Shown: positions 9,255-18,982, counted from the stretch's first letter. The stretch is 64,000 bases of DNA from Pararhizobium sp. IMCC21322 (GCF_030758295.1 NZ_CP132335.1:682001-746000), one strand, 5' to 3'. Numbers and translations are program-made. The notes: generated from the letters alone by a model not told the origin.

Positions 9255-10463
9255 ATGAATGATGCCTTCATCTATGACGCGGTCCGCACACCGCGTGGAC
9301 GGGGCAAGCCTGATGGTGGGCTTCATACTGTAACAGCTGTCGAACTGGCAGCCACGCCGCTGCGCGCTTTGCGTCAGCGCCACGATTTGGCCACCGATCA
9401 GATTGACGATGTGATTCTGGGCTGCGTTGACCCGATCGGGGAAGCCGGTGGCAACATTGCCCGCGCTGCCGTTTTTGCAGCGGGCTTTGACCAATCCGTG
9501 CCGGGAATGCAGATCAACCGCTTCTGTGCATCGGGTCTGGATGCGGTAAACACTGCCTTTGCCCAGATTGCCAGTGGTCAGAACGAGTTGGTTGTGGCTG
9601 GCGGCGTTGAATCCATGAGCCGCATTGGCATTGGCGCGTCGGGCGGTGCATGGCCGGTCGATCCCAGCGTCGCGGTACCATCCTATTTCATGCCGCAGGG
9701 TGTTTCTGCCGATTTGATCGCCACCAAATACGGGTTTTCGCGGGATGATGTGGACGCCTATGCTGTGCAAAGCCAGCAGCGTGCAGACAAGGCCTGGCAG
9801 GAAGGCCGTTTTGCAAATTCCATTGTGCCGGTCCATGCGCCCCATGGTGATGTTCTGCTGGATCGTGACGAGCACATGCGTCCCGATACCAATATGCAGT
9901 CTCTGGCTGCCCTGCAGCCATCCTTTGCGCTGATGGGCGAAATGGGTGGTTTTGACGCCGTTGCCATTGAAGCGCATCCGGAGATCGAGCAAATCTACCA
10001 CATGCATCATGCGGGCAATTCGTCGGGGATTGTCGATGGCGCTGCAGCCGTACTGATTGGTTCCAAAGACGCTGGAAAGCGTGCCGGGTTAAAGCCACGT
10101 GCCCGCATCAGAGCTTGCGCCAGCATCGGTTCTGAACCGGCGTTGATGCTGACCGGACCGGTCGATGTCACGCGCAAGCTGTTCGCCAGAAGCGGCTTTT
10201 CCTTTGATGATCTGGATCTTATCGAGATCAACGAAGCGTTTGCCTCGGTGGTGCTGCGCTATCAACAGGCCTTTGATCTTGATCCTGAAAAAGTCAACGT
10301 TAATGGCGGCGCCATTGCCATGGGTCATCCATTGGGCGCGACCGGAGCCATGATCCTGGGCACGGTGCTGGATGAGCTGGAGCGGCGCGATCTCTCGACC
10401 GCCATTGTCACTCTGTGTATCGGTGCCGGAATGGGCACTGCAACCATCATCGAGCGGGTGTAA
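9255..10463 (+). CDS. fadA: Acetyl-CoA C-acyltransferase (thiolase, FadA type)
   Basis: This 402-aa thiolase cleaves 3-ketoacyl-CoA with CoA to give acetyl-CoA and a shortened acyl-CoA. The acyl-accepting cysteine is visible in NRFCASGLDAV near residue 90. NEAFA is near 325, the His of GGAIAMGHPLGATG near 355 and the second active-site cysteine in TLCIGAGMGTA near 388. The ATG follows a strong AAGGAG site and lies 12 bp after the dehydrogenase stop. The next gene starts two bases after its stop, so the three genes form a tight beta-oxidation operon. A biosynthetic acetoacetyl-CoA thiolase is less likely given the neighbours. Confidence 0.9.
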   Translation: MNDAFIYDAVRTPRGRGKPDGGLHTVTAVELAATPLRALRQRHDLATDQIDDVILGCVDPIGEAGGNIARAAVFAAGFDQSVPGMQINRFCASGLDAVNTAFAQIASGQNELVVAGGVESMSRIGIGASGGAWPVDPSVAVPSYFMPQGVSADLIATKYGFSRDDVDAYAVQSQQRADKAWQEGRFANSIVPVHAPHGDVLLDRDEHMRPDTNMQSLAALQPSFALMGEMGGFDAVAIEAHPEIEQIYHMHHAGNSSGIVDGAAAVLIGSKDAGKRAGLKPRARIRACASIGSEPALMLTGPVDVTRKLFARSGFSFDDLDLIEINEAFASVVLRYQQAFDLDPEKVNVNGGAIAMGHPLGATGAMILGTVLDELERRDLSTAIVTLCIGAGMGTATIIERV

Positions 10464-10465
10464 TT

Positions 10466-12712
10466 ATGGCGGGCTCCTACACTGCCTTTAGTATGGATAT
10501 CGACGCGGATGGCTGCGCGCTAATCATTTGGGATATGCCGGATCGTTCCATGAACGTCATCACGCCGACTGTGATGGAAGAGTTGGATGCGATCATTGAC
10601 CAAGTCGTGCAAACGGACGCCATCAAGGGTGCCGTCATTACGTCTGCCAAACCGGATTCCTTCACCGGGGGCGCAGACATCACAATGATCCAGTCGCTGA
10701 ACCAGACTGAAGGCCATAAGGAGTTCAAAAACGCTGCCAAAAATGCTGGGGCAGAACTTCTGGAAAAATCATCCAGCCTGTCGCGCCTCTACCGCAAGCT
10801 GGAAACCTGCGGCAAACCCTTTGTCGTTGCCATCAACGGAACCTGCCTTGGTGGCGGCACTGAATTGGCGCTGGCCGCTCATGGACGGGTCATGGTGGAT
10901 GACGGGAAAGCAAAGATTGGGCTGCCCGAAGTCCGGATCGGTATTTTCCCCGGTGCAGGCGGCACCCAGCGGGTGATGCGCATGACAGACCCGCAAGCGG
11001 GCCTGCAGATGCTGCTTCAGGGCAAAACGCTCACGGGCAAAAAAGCCAAAGCCATGGGTTTGGTGGATCAGCTTGTGTCTCAGCCAGGTGACCTCGTGCC
11101 CGCCGCAAAAACCATGCTGGCAGAAGGCCTGTCGGCTGAAAAACCATGGGATCAAAAGGGTTATAAACTCTCCGGCGCAGCAAATATCTATTCCAAAGCG
11201 GGCTTTCAGCTCTGGCCGGCAGCCAATGCGCTGTATCGTAAGGAAACCCACGATAATTATCCCGGCGCACGCGGCATCATGAAAGCGGTCTATGAGGGCC
11301 TGCTATTGCCTATGGATCAGGCGCTGGCCGTTGAAAGTCGCCATTTTGCGGCTGTCCTGCAAACGCCGGAAGCCAGCAACATGCTGCGTTCGTTGTTTAT
11401 CTCCATGCAGGCGCTTAACAAGGGCGCGCGGCGACCGCAGAACATTGCAACAGCGCAGCTTAAAACCATCGGCATTGTCGGTGCCGGGTTCATGGGTGCG
11501 GGTATTGCCTATGTCAGCGCCAAGGCGGGATTACAGGTTCTGCTACTTGACCGGACCAAAGAAGCTGCAGAAAAAGGCAAAGCCCATTCTGACGGGCTCA
11601 TGGAAAAAGCTGTGAAACGCGGATACGCGACGCCAGCAGACCATGAAGCTGTTTTGGCACGCATTGCCACAAGCGACGACTATGCGGATCTGGCAAAGTG
11701 CGATTTGGTCATCGAAGCGGTGTTCGAAGATCGTGCCACCAAGGCCGATGTCATCGCCAGCATTGGCGCTGCTTTGCCGGCAAATGTGACACTGGCTTCA
11801 AACACTTCGACCTTGCCCATCACCTCTTTGGCGCAGCACCATGTAAGCCCCGAGGATTTCATCGGTATTCATTTCTTCTCGCCGGTCGACAGGATGATGC
11901 TGGTAGAAATTATTTTAGGCGAGAAAACCGGCGATCAAGCGCTGGCACATGCTTTTGATTTTGTGCGCCTGATCAAGAAAACGCCGATTGTTGTCAATGA
12001 TGCGCGGGGCTTTTATGCCAACCGCTCGGTCATGGCCTATCTGCTGGAAGCGCATTTGCTTCTGACCGAAGGCGTTCCGGCCGCCATGATCGAAAACCTC
12101 GCATTGCAGGCGGGTATGCCCGTTGGCCCGCTGGCCCTGACAGATGAAGTGGCCGTTGATCTTGCCTGGAAAATTCTGCAGGCCACCAAGGCTGATTTGG
12201 GAGCTGAAGCGGTTCATCCCGCGCAGGAAAATCTGCTGCAGCAAATGGTCGTGGAGCTGGAACGCTTTGGCCGCAAAAATGGCAAGGGCTTTTACGATTA
12301 TGACGGGCGCGATAAGCGGCTTTGGCCGGGCCTGTCCAAACTTGTCCCCCAGCTTACCGACCCCGACCGGATTGATCAGATTGACCGGCAGGAGATCAAA
12401 AACCGGCTGTTGATCATTCAGGCGCTGGAGGCGGCTCGCTGCTTTGAGGAGGGCGTCATCACCGATGTGCGCGAAGCAGATGTGGGTTCAATACTCGGCT
12501 TTGGTTTTGCCCCCTTTACCGGCGGAACCCTGTCCTTCATCGATACAATGGGTGTCGCAAGTTTTGTTGATTTATGTGATGAACTGGCTGAAAAATATGG
12601 CGAGAGATTCCAGCCCAACGCGCTGTTGCGAGATTTGGCCGCCAGCAATGAGACTTTCTATAGCCGGTTCGCCAATGCATCTGCAGACGCATTTACGGGT
12701 GCCATAGAATAA
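10466..12712 (+). CDS. fadJ: Bifunctional enoyl-CoA hydratase / 3-hydroxyacyl-CoA dehydrogenase
   Basis: The 748-aa protein fuses a crotonase domain (about 1-190) to an NAD-dependent 3-hydroxyacyl-CoA dehydrogenase (about 330-720), so it performs hydration and the second oxidation of beta-oxidation. In the crotonase part, SFTGGADI and CLGGGTELALAAHGRV form the oxyanion-hole region, and GLPEVRIGIFPGAGGTQR carries the catalytic Glu region. The Rossmann motif GIVGAGFMGAGIAYVSA is near residue 335, and the HFFSPV block with the catalytic His near 472. The ATG at 10466 sits 2 bp after the thiolase stop; the open frame upstream overlaps the thiolase and is a shadow. Length matches FadJ/FadB alpha subunits. 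Confidence 0.93.
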   Translation: MAGSYTAFSMDIDADGCALIIWDMPDRSMNVITPTVMEELDAIIDQVVQTDAIKGAVITSAKPDSFTGGADITMIQSLNQTEGHKEFKNAAKNAGAELLEKSSSLSRLYRKLETCGKPFVVAINGTCLGGGTELALAAHGRVMVDDGKAKIGLPEVRIGIFPGAGGTQRVMRMTDPQAGLQMLLQGKTLTGKKAKAMGLVDQLVSQPGDLVPAAKTMLAEGLSAEKPWDQKGYKLSGAANIYSKAGFQLWPAANALYRKETHDNYPGARGIMKAVYEGLLLPMDQALAVESRHFAAVLQTPEASNMLRSLFISMQALNKGARRPQNIATAQLKTIGIVGAGFMGAGIAYVSAKAGLQVLLLDRTKEAAEKGKAHSDGLMEKAVKRGYATPADHEAVLARIATSDDYADLAKCDLVIEAVFEDRATKADVIASIGAALPANVTLASNTSTLPITSLAQHHVSPEDFIGIHFFSPVDRMMLVEIILGEKTGDQALAHAFDFVRLIKKTPIVVNDARGFYANRSVMAYLLEAHLLLTEGVPAAMIENLALQAGMPVGPLALTDEVAVDLAWKILQATKADLGAEAVHPAQENLLQQMVVELERFGRKNGKGFYDYDGRDKRLWPGLSKLVPQLTDPDRIDQIDRQEIKNRLLIIQALEAARCFEEGVITDVREADVGSILGFGFAPFTGGTLSFIDTMGVASFVDLCDELAEKYGERFQPNALLRDLAASNETFYSRFANASADAFTGAIE

Positions 12713-12781
12713 GCCATCTTGCGTTGGACGATCAGTCGGAAGAAAGCCTGATCAATTTTAAAACTTTGTCGGGATTACGAC

Positions 12782-13582
12782 TTGAAAGCGTTGTTCATTA
12801 AAACCGCGACTGCCGTTTCCCTGTGGGCAATGGCAAGTGACGCTGGAAGTGCGCAACAGGACCTCAATCCCGGTGTCAGCCGCGATGTGACGCCAAGGGG
12901 CATGACCCCGGCACCGCAAATCACCGCGCCGTTGAAACGTATTCCCGGTGTTGAACCACCAGCGGCGGAGGTGCGTGAACGCAACCTTTATCGCATTCGG
13001 GTGGTGGATACGGCGACATTTGAAGGGCGTTATCTCAATCGGGTCTGGCGGCTGGAATTACCGGGTGTGATTGGTGTGTCACAGAACGAGACATGCCAAC
13101 TTGGCCAAGCCGACCAAACAGGTCAATCTGACCAGGCAGAAAAGGGTGACTGGCCCTGCGGCGGGTTCATCACGCGCAGTCTGCAACGTCATATCAGATT
13201 GACGGCGCTGAATTGCGCCTTTGCCTGGCGGCCATCAGATCAGCCTTTGAAGATATCCTGCAGTTTGCGCGGGGCAGATCTGGCAGAGCTGGTGGTTTCC
13301 AAAGGCTGGGCGCGTGTCGCCACAGATGCCTCGACGGCGCTCAAGACCCTGGCGGACGAAGCCGAGCAGCAAGCACTTGGCATTCACCAGGCACCGCCAC
13401 GCGGATTGCAGAATTATCAGGCACTGACCCGGCAGGGTAGCAGCGCTGAACTGCCACCACCGCCGGATTTGCCAATTGCGGATATTAATGGCCCCTTGCG
13501 CCCGGCTGACGCGGACGAAGAGCTGGAAGACGGTTTAGCTGGTAACGAGGGACCCGGAGAGGGCCTCATCGATCAACCGTGA
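12782..13582 (+). CDS. Exported SNase-like (thermonuclease-fold) protein
   Basis: The 266-aa product begins at TTG 12782, the only start that preserves a signal peptide (about residues 1-24, ending AGSAQ). The body resembles the staphylococcal-nuclease-like OB fold: [12 protein letters not shown] is near residue 72, and [14 protein letters not shown], typical of the C-terminal half, is near 165-178. The catalytic Arg/Glu pattern of true thermonucleases is not obvious, so nuclease activity is doubtful. A Gln/Asp-rich insert ([15 protein letters not shown]) interrupts the domain. The tail is proline- and acid-rich. Its last 48 bp overlap the convergent lysK 3-prime end, so both C-termini are encoded by the same DNA. 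Its function is unknown. Confidence 0.65.
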   Translation: MKALFIKTATAVSLWAMASDAGSAQQDLNPGVSRDVTPRGMTPAPQITAPLKRIPGVEPPAAEVRERNLYRIRVVDTATFEGRYLNRVWRLELPGVIGVSQNETCQLGQADQTGQSDQAEKGDWPCGGFITRSLQRHIRLTALNCAFAWRPSDQPLKISCSLRGADLAELVVSKGWARVATDASTALKTLADEAEQQALGIHQAPPRGLQNYQALTRQGSSAELPPPPDLPIADINGPLRPADADEELEDGLAGNEGPGEGLIDQP

Positions 13583-15160
13583 GGTTTCATCCAGCCCGTA
13601 TAGCGCCGTGAAGGAGCCAAAACGCGGCCCCTGATCCTGCCCCAGCAGCACCTGATAGAGGGCTTGAAACCAGCCACGCAGGGGCTCGAATTCATGCGCT
13701 TTGCCGACCGCATAAACTTCGTTCTGAATGGTCTCGCCATCTGCATCACGCGGCAGGGCATCAAAGCGGGTTTTCAGATCAGCCAGCGCAGCGCGTTCTT
13801 GCTCGTTGGCCGTGCGGAACACTTTGCCCGGCTTCACGAAATCCTCAAAATACCGCACCGCATAGTCCACCATCTGATCCAGCTTGGGATGGCTTTGCGC
13901 ATTGGTTCCCGGCGCATAGCGGGAAATGAACCCCCACAGCACAGCTTTGTCAGACGCGTTTGATGCGCTGACCAGATTAAGCAGCATGGCAAATGACACA
14001 GGCATTTCCACGTCCGGTGCCTTGCCCATATGAATGTGCCAGATCGGGCTGGAAAGCTGCTTGTCAGCTTCCAGCCCCTCAAACGAGGCCAGATGTGAAA
14101 AATACTCATCCACCGTTTTTGGAATAATGTCGAAATGCAGTCGTTTCGCCGTCTTTGGTTTGACATACATATATTGCGACAGGCTTTCAGGCGTCGCGTA
14201 AGACAGCCAGTCTTCAATCGTCAGGCCATTGCCTTTTGATTTGGAAATTTTCTGACCGCTCTCATCCAGGAACAGCTCGTAATTGAACCCTTCCGGTGGT
14301 CGTTTACCAAGTGCCCGGCAGATTTTCCCGGATAGCTGCACGGAATCGATGAGATCCTTGCCAGCCATTTCATAGCTCACATCCAGCGCTGCCCAGCGCA
14401 TCGCCCAATCGGCTTTCCACTGGCATTTCACAGCACCACCGGTAACCGGCGTTTCCACCAGTTCACTGGTTTCCGGATCGCGATAGGAAATCGTACCCGC
14501 TTCCACATTGCGTGCTTCCATGGGCACTTGCAGCACCACACCGGTGCGCTTGCAGATTGGCAGAAACGGTGAATAGGTCGCCCGCCGGTCTGGCCCAAGG
14601 GTCGGCAGAATGATGTTCATGATGTCATCATAAACCGCCAGCATTTTCAGCAGTGTTTCATCGAACACGCCGCTTTTGTAATACTCGGTTGAACTGGCAA
14701 ACTCATAGTCAAACCCAAAGCCATCCAGAAATGCACGCAGTCGCGCATTATTGGCAGCACCGAACGAGCCATGCTCGCTGCCAAACGGGTCGGGTACAAC
14801 GGATAGTGGCTGGCCGAGATAGGCTGTCATTTGCTCTTTATTGGGAACATTATCCGGCACTTTGCGCAGTCCATCCATATCATCGGAGAAGGACAGAAGG
14901 CGCGTTGCAATCTTGTCTTGTGTCAACAGACGGAAGGCATTGCGCACCATGCTGGTGCGCGCCACTTCGCCGAAGGTGCCGATATGTGGAAGGCCGGAGG
15001 GGCCGTAACCGGTTTCAAACAAAACCGGTTTGTCTGGCGTTTTGCCATTCAATCGCTTGACGATTTTACGCGCTTCTTCAAAGGGCCAGGCTTTGGAAGT
15101 CTGGGCCGCCGCAACCAGTGTGTCGTCCATTGGAATCGCCTCTAGCGTCGGGGAAGTCAT
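13535..15160 (-). CDS. lysK: Lysyl-tRNA synthetase, class I
   Basis: The 541-aa enzyme charges tRNA-Lys using a class I Rossmann catalytic domain. The HIGH-type signature appears as [14 protein letters not shown] near residue 55, and the KMSKS loop as [11 protein letters not shown] near 310. This LysRS form is typical of archaea and alphaproteobacteria; most other bacteria use the unrelated class II enzyme. The chosen start, MTSPTLEA, is an ATG at 15160. The C-terminal end overlaps the convergent SNase-like gene by 48 bp. No other lysyl synthetase is seen in the window, so this is probably the housekeeping enzyme. Regulation is not apparent. Confidence 0.95.
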   Translation of the reverse strand: MTSPTLEAIPMDDTLVAAAQTSKAWPFEEARKIVKRLNGKTPDKPVLFETGYGPSGLPHIGTFGEVARTSMVRNAFRLLTQDKIATRLLSFSDDMDGLRKVPDNVPNKEQMTAYLGQPLSVVPDPFGSEHGSFGAANNARLRAFLDGFGFDYEFASSTEYYKSGVFDETLLKMLAVYDDIMNIILPTLGPDRRATYSPFLPICKRTGVVLQVPMEARNVEAGTISYRDPETSELVETPVTGGAVKCQWKADWAMRWAALDVSYEMAGKDLIDSVQLSGKICRALGKRPPEGFNYELFLDESGQKISKSKGNGLTIEDWLSYATPESLSQYMYVKPKTAKRLHFDIIPKTVDEYFSHLASFEGLEADKQLSSPIWHIHMGKAPDVEMPVSFAMLLNLVSASNASDKAVLWGFISRYAPGTNAQSHPKLDQMVDYAVRYFEDFVKPGKVFRTANEQERAALADLKTRFDALPRDADGETIQNEVYAVGKAHEFEPLRGWFQALYQVLLGQDQGPRFGSFTALYGLDETSRLIDEALSGSLVTS

Positions 15161-15344
15161 GTAAATTCTCTCACGATGTCGACCAGCGGGTTGAATTTCA
15201 TGGCAAAAGGCTGGTCATGTCATTTGTTTTGCGCCATTTATGCGCCCATATGTATCGCGAACAGCCAAGCGGTCAATCGACAGCAGCAAGAATTATAGCG
15301 TCATCAGGTATTGAGCCGGGCGCGAAGACAGGAAAGAAGCCCTT

Positions 15345-15767
15345 ATGTCTGAACCAATCGCAATCCAGGAAGCGTTGATTTACGCAATGGTCACCGTGTC
15401 GGCCGCCGACAGCAACATGACGGATGCCGAGTTGAAAACCATTGGCGATCTGGTCAAGGGCCTGCCGATCTTCCACAATTACGATCCTGAAGCTTTATTG
15501 CTGACCGCTTCGTCCTGCGGGGAACGGCTGCAAGGTGAAAACGGCCTGTCAGATGTTCTGACCATCATCGCCGAAAGCCTTCCCAGCCGCCTTTACGACA
15601 CCGCCTATGCTTTGGCCGTGGAAGTCGCTGCCGCCGATGGTCAGCTGGAACGCGAAGAACTCCGCTTCCTGCAAATGCTCCGCAACCGGCTGGGGCTAGA
15701 CCGCCTCACGGTTGCTGCGATCGAACGCAGCGCCATCGCGCGGTTCCGCACGACAAAACAGTCCTGA
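15345..15767 (+). CDS. TerB-like (tellurite-resistance TerB family) protein
   Basis: The 140-aa all-helical protein has the TerB pattern of two similar helical halves, each with an acidic loop: VSAADSNMTDAELKTIGDLV near residue 20 and VEVAAADGQLEREELRFL near 90. In the family the acidic residues bind divalent metal, and the proteins link to membrane or stress functions; tellurite resistance itself is not implied. The gene is divergent from lysK, and no other ter gene is present. The start ATG at 15345 follows GAAAGAAG. It is probably cytoplasmic, and its role is unknown. Confidence 0.8.
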   Translation: MSEPIAIQEALIYAMVTVSAADSNMTDAELKTIGDLVKGLPIFHNYDPEALLLTASSCGERLQGENGLSDVLTIIAESLPSRLYDTAYALAVEVAAADGQLEREELRFLQMLRNRLGLDRLTVAAIERSAIARFRTTKQS

Positions 15768-15804
15768 AAAGAGATTTGCTCTTAATAAAACGGCCGGCCG
15801 GAAG

Positions 15805-15830
15805 GGAACATATCTACAGGGTCAGCCGTT
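15805..15830 (+). promoter_or_regulatory. Exact EcfG-type promoter upstream of the DUF2945 gene
   Basis: GGAAC at 15805-15809 and CGTT at 15827-15830 are separated by 17 bp. This is an exact match to the alphaproteobacterial general-stress sigma (EcfG) consensus, and it lies 30 bp before the ATG at 15861. It implies membership of the same regulon as the stress region at 50-64 kb. Confidence 0.75.
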
Positions 15831-15860
15831 AGCATTCTTGAACAAATTTGAGGGCTTATA

Positions 15861-16079
15861 ATGAGTGACTATACGCATGGCACCATCGTGGAATGGGACT
15901 GGGGAAACGGCTCTGCCAAGGGCAAGGTTGATGAAAAGTTCACGGAGAAAGTCACTCGGACGATTAAAGGTACTGAGGTGACGCGCAACGCAACCAAGGA
16001 TGATCCTGCGTATTTGGTCAAACAATCAGATGGTGACGTTGTGCTGAAAAGCGGCAGCGAATTGCGCAAGGGTTCATAA
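15861..16079 (+). CDS. DUF2945 (HVA1/TUDOR-like) small protein
   Basis: The 72-aa protein begins YTHGTIVEWDWGNGSAKG and has the short basic beta-barrel pattern of DUF2945, with KVTRTIKGTEVTRNATKDDPAYLVKQSDG and a final VLKSGSEL. The family is common in alphaproteobacteria and some fungi; the fungal members are called hypervirulence-associated, and the bacterial role is unknown. It stands alone, preceded by an exact EcfG promoter (15805-15830) and followed by a hairpin at 16221-16259, which suggests a monocistronic general-stress transcript. The TUDOR-like fold could bind nucleic acid or protein, which is inference. Confidence 0.82.
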   Translation: MSDYTHGTIVEWDWGNGSAKGKVDEKFTEKVTRTIKGTEVTRNATKDDPAYLVKQSDGDVVLKSGSELRKGS

Positions 16080-16220
16080 CAGGCAGCAGAGGCGACTGCC
16101 GTAATCACCTCTGCGATATTTCATTTACACGATTCTGACTTGGTGTATGCCCCACGTGTTTCAGGCACTCTGTCACAACAATAATCGAACCAGATGCATC
16201 AGGAACCGGGATCTGTTGTA

Positions 16221-16259
16221 AAGCCCGGACACTGTGTATCAACACATGTGCCCGGGCTT
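16221..16259. terminator. Hairpin between convergent genes, possible bidirectional terminator
   Basis: AAGCCCGG and CCGGGCTT form an 8-bp stem that can extend through ACAC/GTG with one bulged base. It sits between the convergent DUF2945 and PfpI-like genes. There is no strong T run on either side, so termination is likely but not certain. Confidence 0.5.
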
Positions 16260-16272
16260 GATATGACAATCG

Positions 16273-16833
16273 TCAGGCAGCGTCGCGTTCGTGTTCGCCT
16301 TCTCGGACTTCTTCGATAATCTTGGCAACGAAGGCCTCAAGGTCATTGGGATCACGGCTTGTGATGATCCCGTTGGAAATCGCTACTTCCTTGTCCACCA
16401 CGTTTGCGCCGGCATTTTTCAGATCAGTTCGAATGGATTTGTAACTGGTCATCTCGCGCCCTTTCACCACGTCCGCTTCGATTAGAAGCCAAGGTGCATG
16501 ACAGATTGCGGCGACAATCTTGTTGCCGGTTACAAAGTCGCGCACTTTGTTGACGGTCGTTTCATCAGCGCGCAGGATATCCGGGTTGATCTGCCCGCCC
16601 GGCAGGACCAGAGCAATGTAGTCATCGACATTCACGTCGGAGATTTTGAGGTCAGCCTCGACGGAGTCACCCCAATCATTGTCATCCCAACCCCGGATCG
16701 ACTTGCCATCCAGCGTAGCTACCTCAACTGTTGCGCCATGTTCGCGCAAGGCGTGCAGCGGCGTTTCCAGCTCAGACTGTTCGAACCCATGGGTGGACAT
16801 TATAAGGATTTTGGCTTGGGAAAGTTTTGGCAT
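16273..16833 (-). CDS. PfpI/DJ-1 family type 1 glutamine amidotransferase-like protein
   Basis: The 186-aa single-domain protein has the DJ-1/PfpI fold. The nucleophile elbow AAICHAPWLL near residue 110 contains the Cys-His pair, and PGGQINPDILR near 78 is the preceding family block. The N-terminal AKILIMSTHGFEQSELETPL supplies the acidic partner region. Homologues act as stress-induced deglycases, chaperones or glyoxalases, and the sequence does not choose among these. A near-match to the EcfG promoter lies upstream (16863-16887), which fits the frequent stress control of this family. It is a single gene, convergent with DUF2945. Confidence 0.88.
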   Translation of the reverse strand: MPKLSQAKILIMSTHGFEQSELETPLHALREHGATVEVATLDGKSIRGWDDNDWGDSVEADLKISDVNVDDYIALVLPGGQINPDILRADETTVNKVRDFVTGNKIVAAICHAPWLLIEADVVKGREMTSYKSIRTDLKNAGANVVDKEVAISNGIITSRDPNDLEAFVAKIIEEVREGEHERDAA

Positions 16834-16862
16834 TTATTTTCTCCTCGTTGTTGAGTCCAAAC

Positions 16863-16887
16863 AACCAACGAAGCGTATGAAAGTTCC
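16863..16887 (-). promoter_or_regulatory. Near-match EcfG promoter upstream of the PfpI-like gene
   Basis: Read on the minus strand, GGAAC (16887-16883), 16 bp, then GGTT (16866-16863) differs from the EcfG consensus only in the first base of CGTT. It lies 30 bp before the start codon at 16833. Confidence 0.45.
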
Positions 16888-16957
16888 ATCCAAACAGGTT
16901 TATTTATGACGGGCCGGTTCTGGCGAGGTCTAATCCCGCCAATATCCAAAAAGTGCC

Positions 16958-17668
16958 CTAGTCGGTAAGCTGGCCAGACGCGCGCCAGCGATACGCGATC
17001 ATGGCAAGCATAAGAATAACGGCTATTCCTGACAGAACCGCAACAAGCGTATTTGTCCCCGAATTCGCAAAAGCGATTCCCAGAAAACCCCAGGCAACCG
17101 CAGCGCTGTAGCACCAGTGCCCCAGTCTGTGAAAATTATACATCGCAAATACCACGGCCAGCACCAGCGCAATAATGGCAGCTGTTATTTCCGATGTTAT
17201 TCCATAGCCTGCCAGAAGCAGACCGATAGACACAAAGGATGCAGCGGAAAGCCATCCGGCATAAAGCGCCACAGGCCAGCTGGCTGACCATACGGGTTGC
17301 GCAGATTGTGTCTGGTACAGGGAAACCAGCACACTGATCAGCATCACCCAGATCAGAACCGTGGCCCAAATCGGCGAGAGCAGCGCAATTGGCAACCAGA
17401 TTGATCCGACAGCCAGAGAGATGAACAGGGCAATGCGGCCGCGGTCCCAAACGGCATCATCCTTGTGTCTGAAAACACCAATCCCTGCATGCATGATCAG
17501 GGCGAGATAGATCAGACCCCAAATTGAAAATGCCCAGCCCGCAGGCTGCACAGGTGGGTCATTTTGAGGTATGGGGTAGCGCTCAGGGTCAAAACCACCG
17601 AACTCAGGTGACAGGAACGGTGATATGGCAAATGCAACCGCTGCAATTAATACGAGATAAGCTTTCAT
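16958..17668 (-). CDS. TspO/MBR-like tryptophan-rich membrane protein
   Basis: The 236-aa protein has about seven hydrophobic segments and the TspO-like block PAGWAFSIWGLIYLALI near residue 43. Further Trp-rich segments follow (ALLSPIWATVLIWV, VWSASWPVALYAGW). Canonical TspO proteins have five helices and about 160 residues, so this belongs to the longer TspO-related group, whose ligands are unknown. The ATG at 17668 directly precedes the signal-like first helix. It is transcribed alone; the 327 bp upstream contain no recognised promoter. A transport or sensory role in the inner membrane is inference. Confidence 0.7.
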   Translation of the reverse strand: MKAYLVLIAAVAFAISPFLSPEFGGFDPERYPIPQNDPPVQPAGWAFSIWGLIYLALIMHAGIGVFRHKDDAVWDRGRIALFISLAVGSIWLPIALLSPIWATVLIWVMLISVLVSLYQTQSAQPVWSASWPVALYAGWLSAASFVSIGLLLAGYGITSEITAAIIALVLAVVFAMYNFHRLGHWCYSAAVAWGFLGIAFANSGTNTLVAVLSGIAVILMLAMIAYRWRASGQLTD

Positions 17669-17995
17669 GGTTTCAAGAGGTCCTTAAGTACATGTTCGTT
17701 ACGGTTCCAATCACCGCAGCCTGGCGTGTGAAGATGTGGGCAGCCTTGCAGGCGTCTCAAAATGCAGACATATCCTGAAAGCTCCCAAAACTTCGACATA
17801 GGGGAGGTTGGGTGTTGTTCAAGCGTGTTGAAGTGAGAATGCTGATCAGAAAACAGCACTGTCACATGAACGGCCTTGTTGGGTTGGCTCTGGCATATCA
17901 CACGGTCAGGATCTCAACGCATGCCTTTGGCGAAGGAATTGTGAGGCCAACGATGGTCCTGTCTGTCAGGCCAATGAATTGAGCTGGAGGGTCAT
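17669..17995. other. 327-bp intergenic region between divergent genes
   Basis: This region separates the TspO-like gene (minus) from the interrupted exported protein gene (plus). I see only the GGAGG ribosome-binding site at 17986-17990 that belongs to the downstream gene. A GTTCC at 17704 has no matching EcfG minus-10 element. No RNA gene or repeat was recognised. Confidence 0.4.
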
Positions 17996-18781
17996 ATGAT
18001 GTCACAAAAATTCGTTCTCAGCCAATCGTGCGGCAATTGGATCGGCGTAATTTATACGGTCTTTGCCCTGCAATTTGCCCTGCTGTCCGGTGCCAATGCG
18101 ACGCCGGACCCCGGTATAGTGATCTCCGATCAGATCATTGGCACCACACCCAACACGTTTTTCGTCATCAGAACCACGACATTGCGCCCGCCAAGCCACT
18201 ATGAATACAAAAAGCGCGTAGAGCTGGTTGAGTTGTCCATTCCGTCCGGAAAGATCGAGCAACAATGTCTCGTTCGGGAAACGGAATATCATTATGATTT
18301 TGAAGCCAGCCAGGAAACCTGGACGTAGGCCGAACTGATGACATCCGGGTGCCGGGTTTTCGATGTTCTGACAAAGCGCGGCGCAAACTATATTGAACCT
18401 GAACAAAAGCGGCCTCACTACTATGAAATCCAGCTGGCAGATGACGGGGTTTCTTTGAGGAAAACTGATTTTGACGATCCGCGCCCCTGGCAGTTGCTTC
18501 TGAAACAGACTGACATAAAAACGCGCGCTGCCGAGCTGACGAAATTCTCAAGCTCAACCCTGTCCTGGCGAACACATGAAGATTTGAAAGACATTTTCAG
18601 CCTGATCGACCCGGCTGGTGAATACGAGACTTTGTCGGGCATATGCGAATTGAACGCTGAGCCCCTTAGCGCATTGCGGCAGGACTGGCTGTTCCAGAAA
18701 TTCATCTGCTGGTCAGGCGATGATGATTCTTACGGAGCGATTTTCTACCTGCCCATCAAACATCCCGTAGCGGATGAATAG
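17996..18781 (+). pseudogene. Exported hypothetical protein interrupted by an in-frame amber codon
   Basis: One continuous frame runs from ATG 17996 (GGAGG at 17986-17990) to the stop at 18781, broken only by TAG at 18326-18328 (codon 111). The first part has a signal peptide or membrane anchor (about residues 15-36, ending GANA). Coding character continues after the TAG for another 150 codons, with acidic and aromatic residues and no further stop. An ATG at 18338, ten bases after the TAG and still in frame, lacks a ribosome-binding site and a signal peptide. The simplest reading is a recent nonsense mutation in a 261-codon gene; readthrough or a base-call error cannot be excluded. I do not recognise the family. 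Confidence 0.6.
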
Positions 18782-18982
18782 GTTTGGAGCAGATTGAAAC
18801 AGAACAGTCGGGAGGCCCCTGTTGCGCTGTCGCGGCTTTCACACAAAGTCCAGACCCTAATTGTTTGGTCCCGGAGTGTGGTGTCTTGGCCATTTGCGAG
18901 ATTGGGCGCTGTCAAACAACGCTGAATTGCCCTAGAATACGAAGCTGAATAGCGCCTAACCAAGAGTAGAATTTAACCGCAA

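Noticed and set aside
8577-10010. 477-aa minus-strand frame opposite the dehydrogenase/thiolase boundary
   Set aside because: Spans the junction of two certain genes, no family features, no ribosome-binding site.
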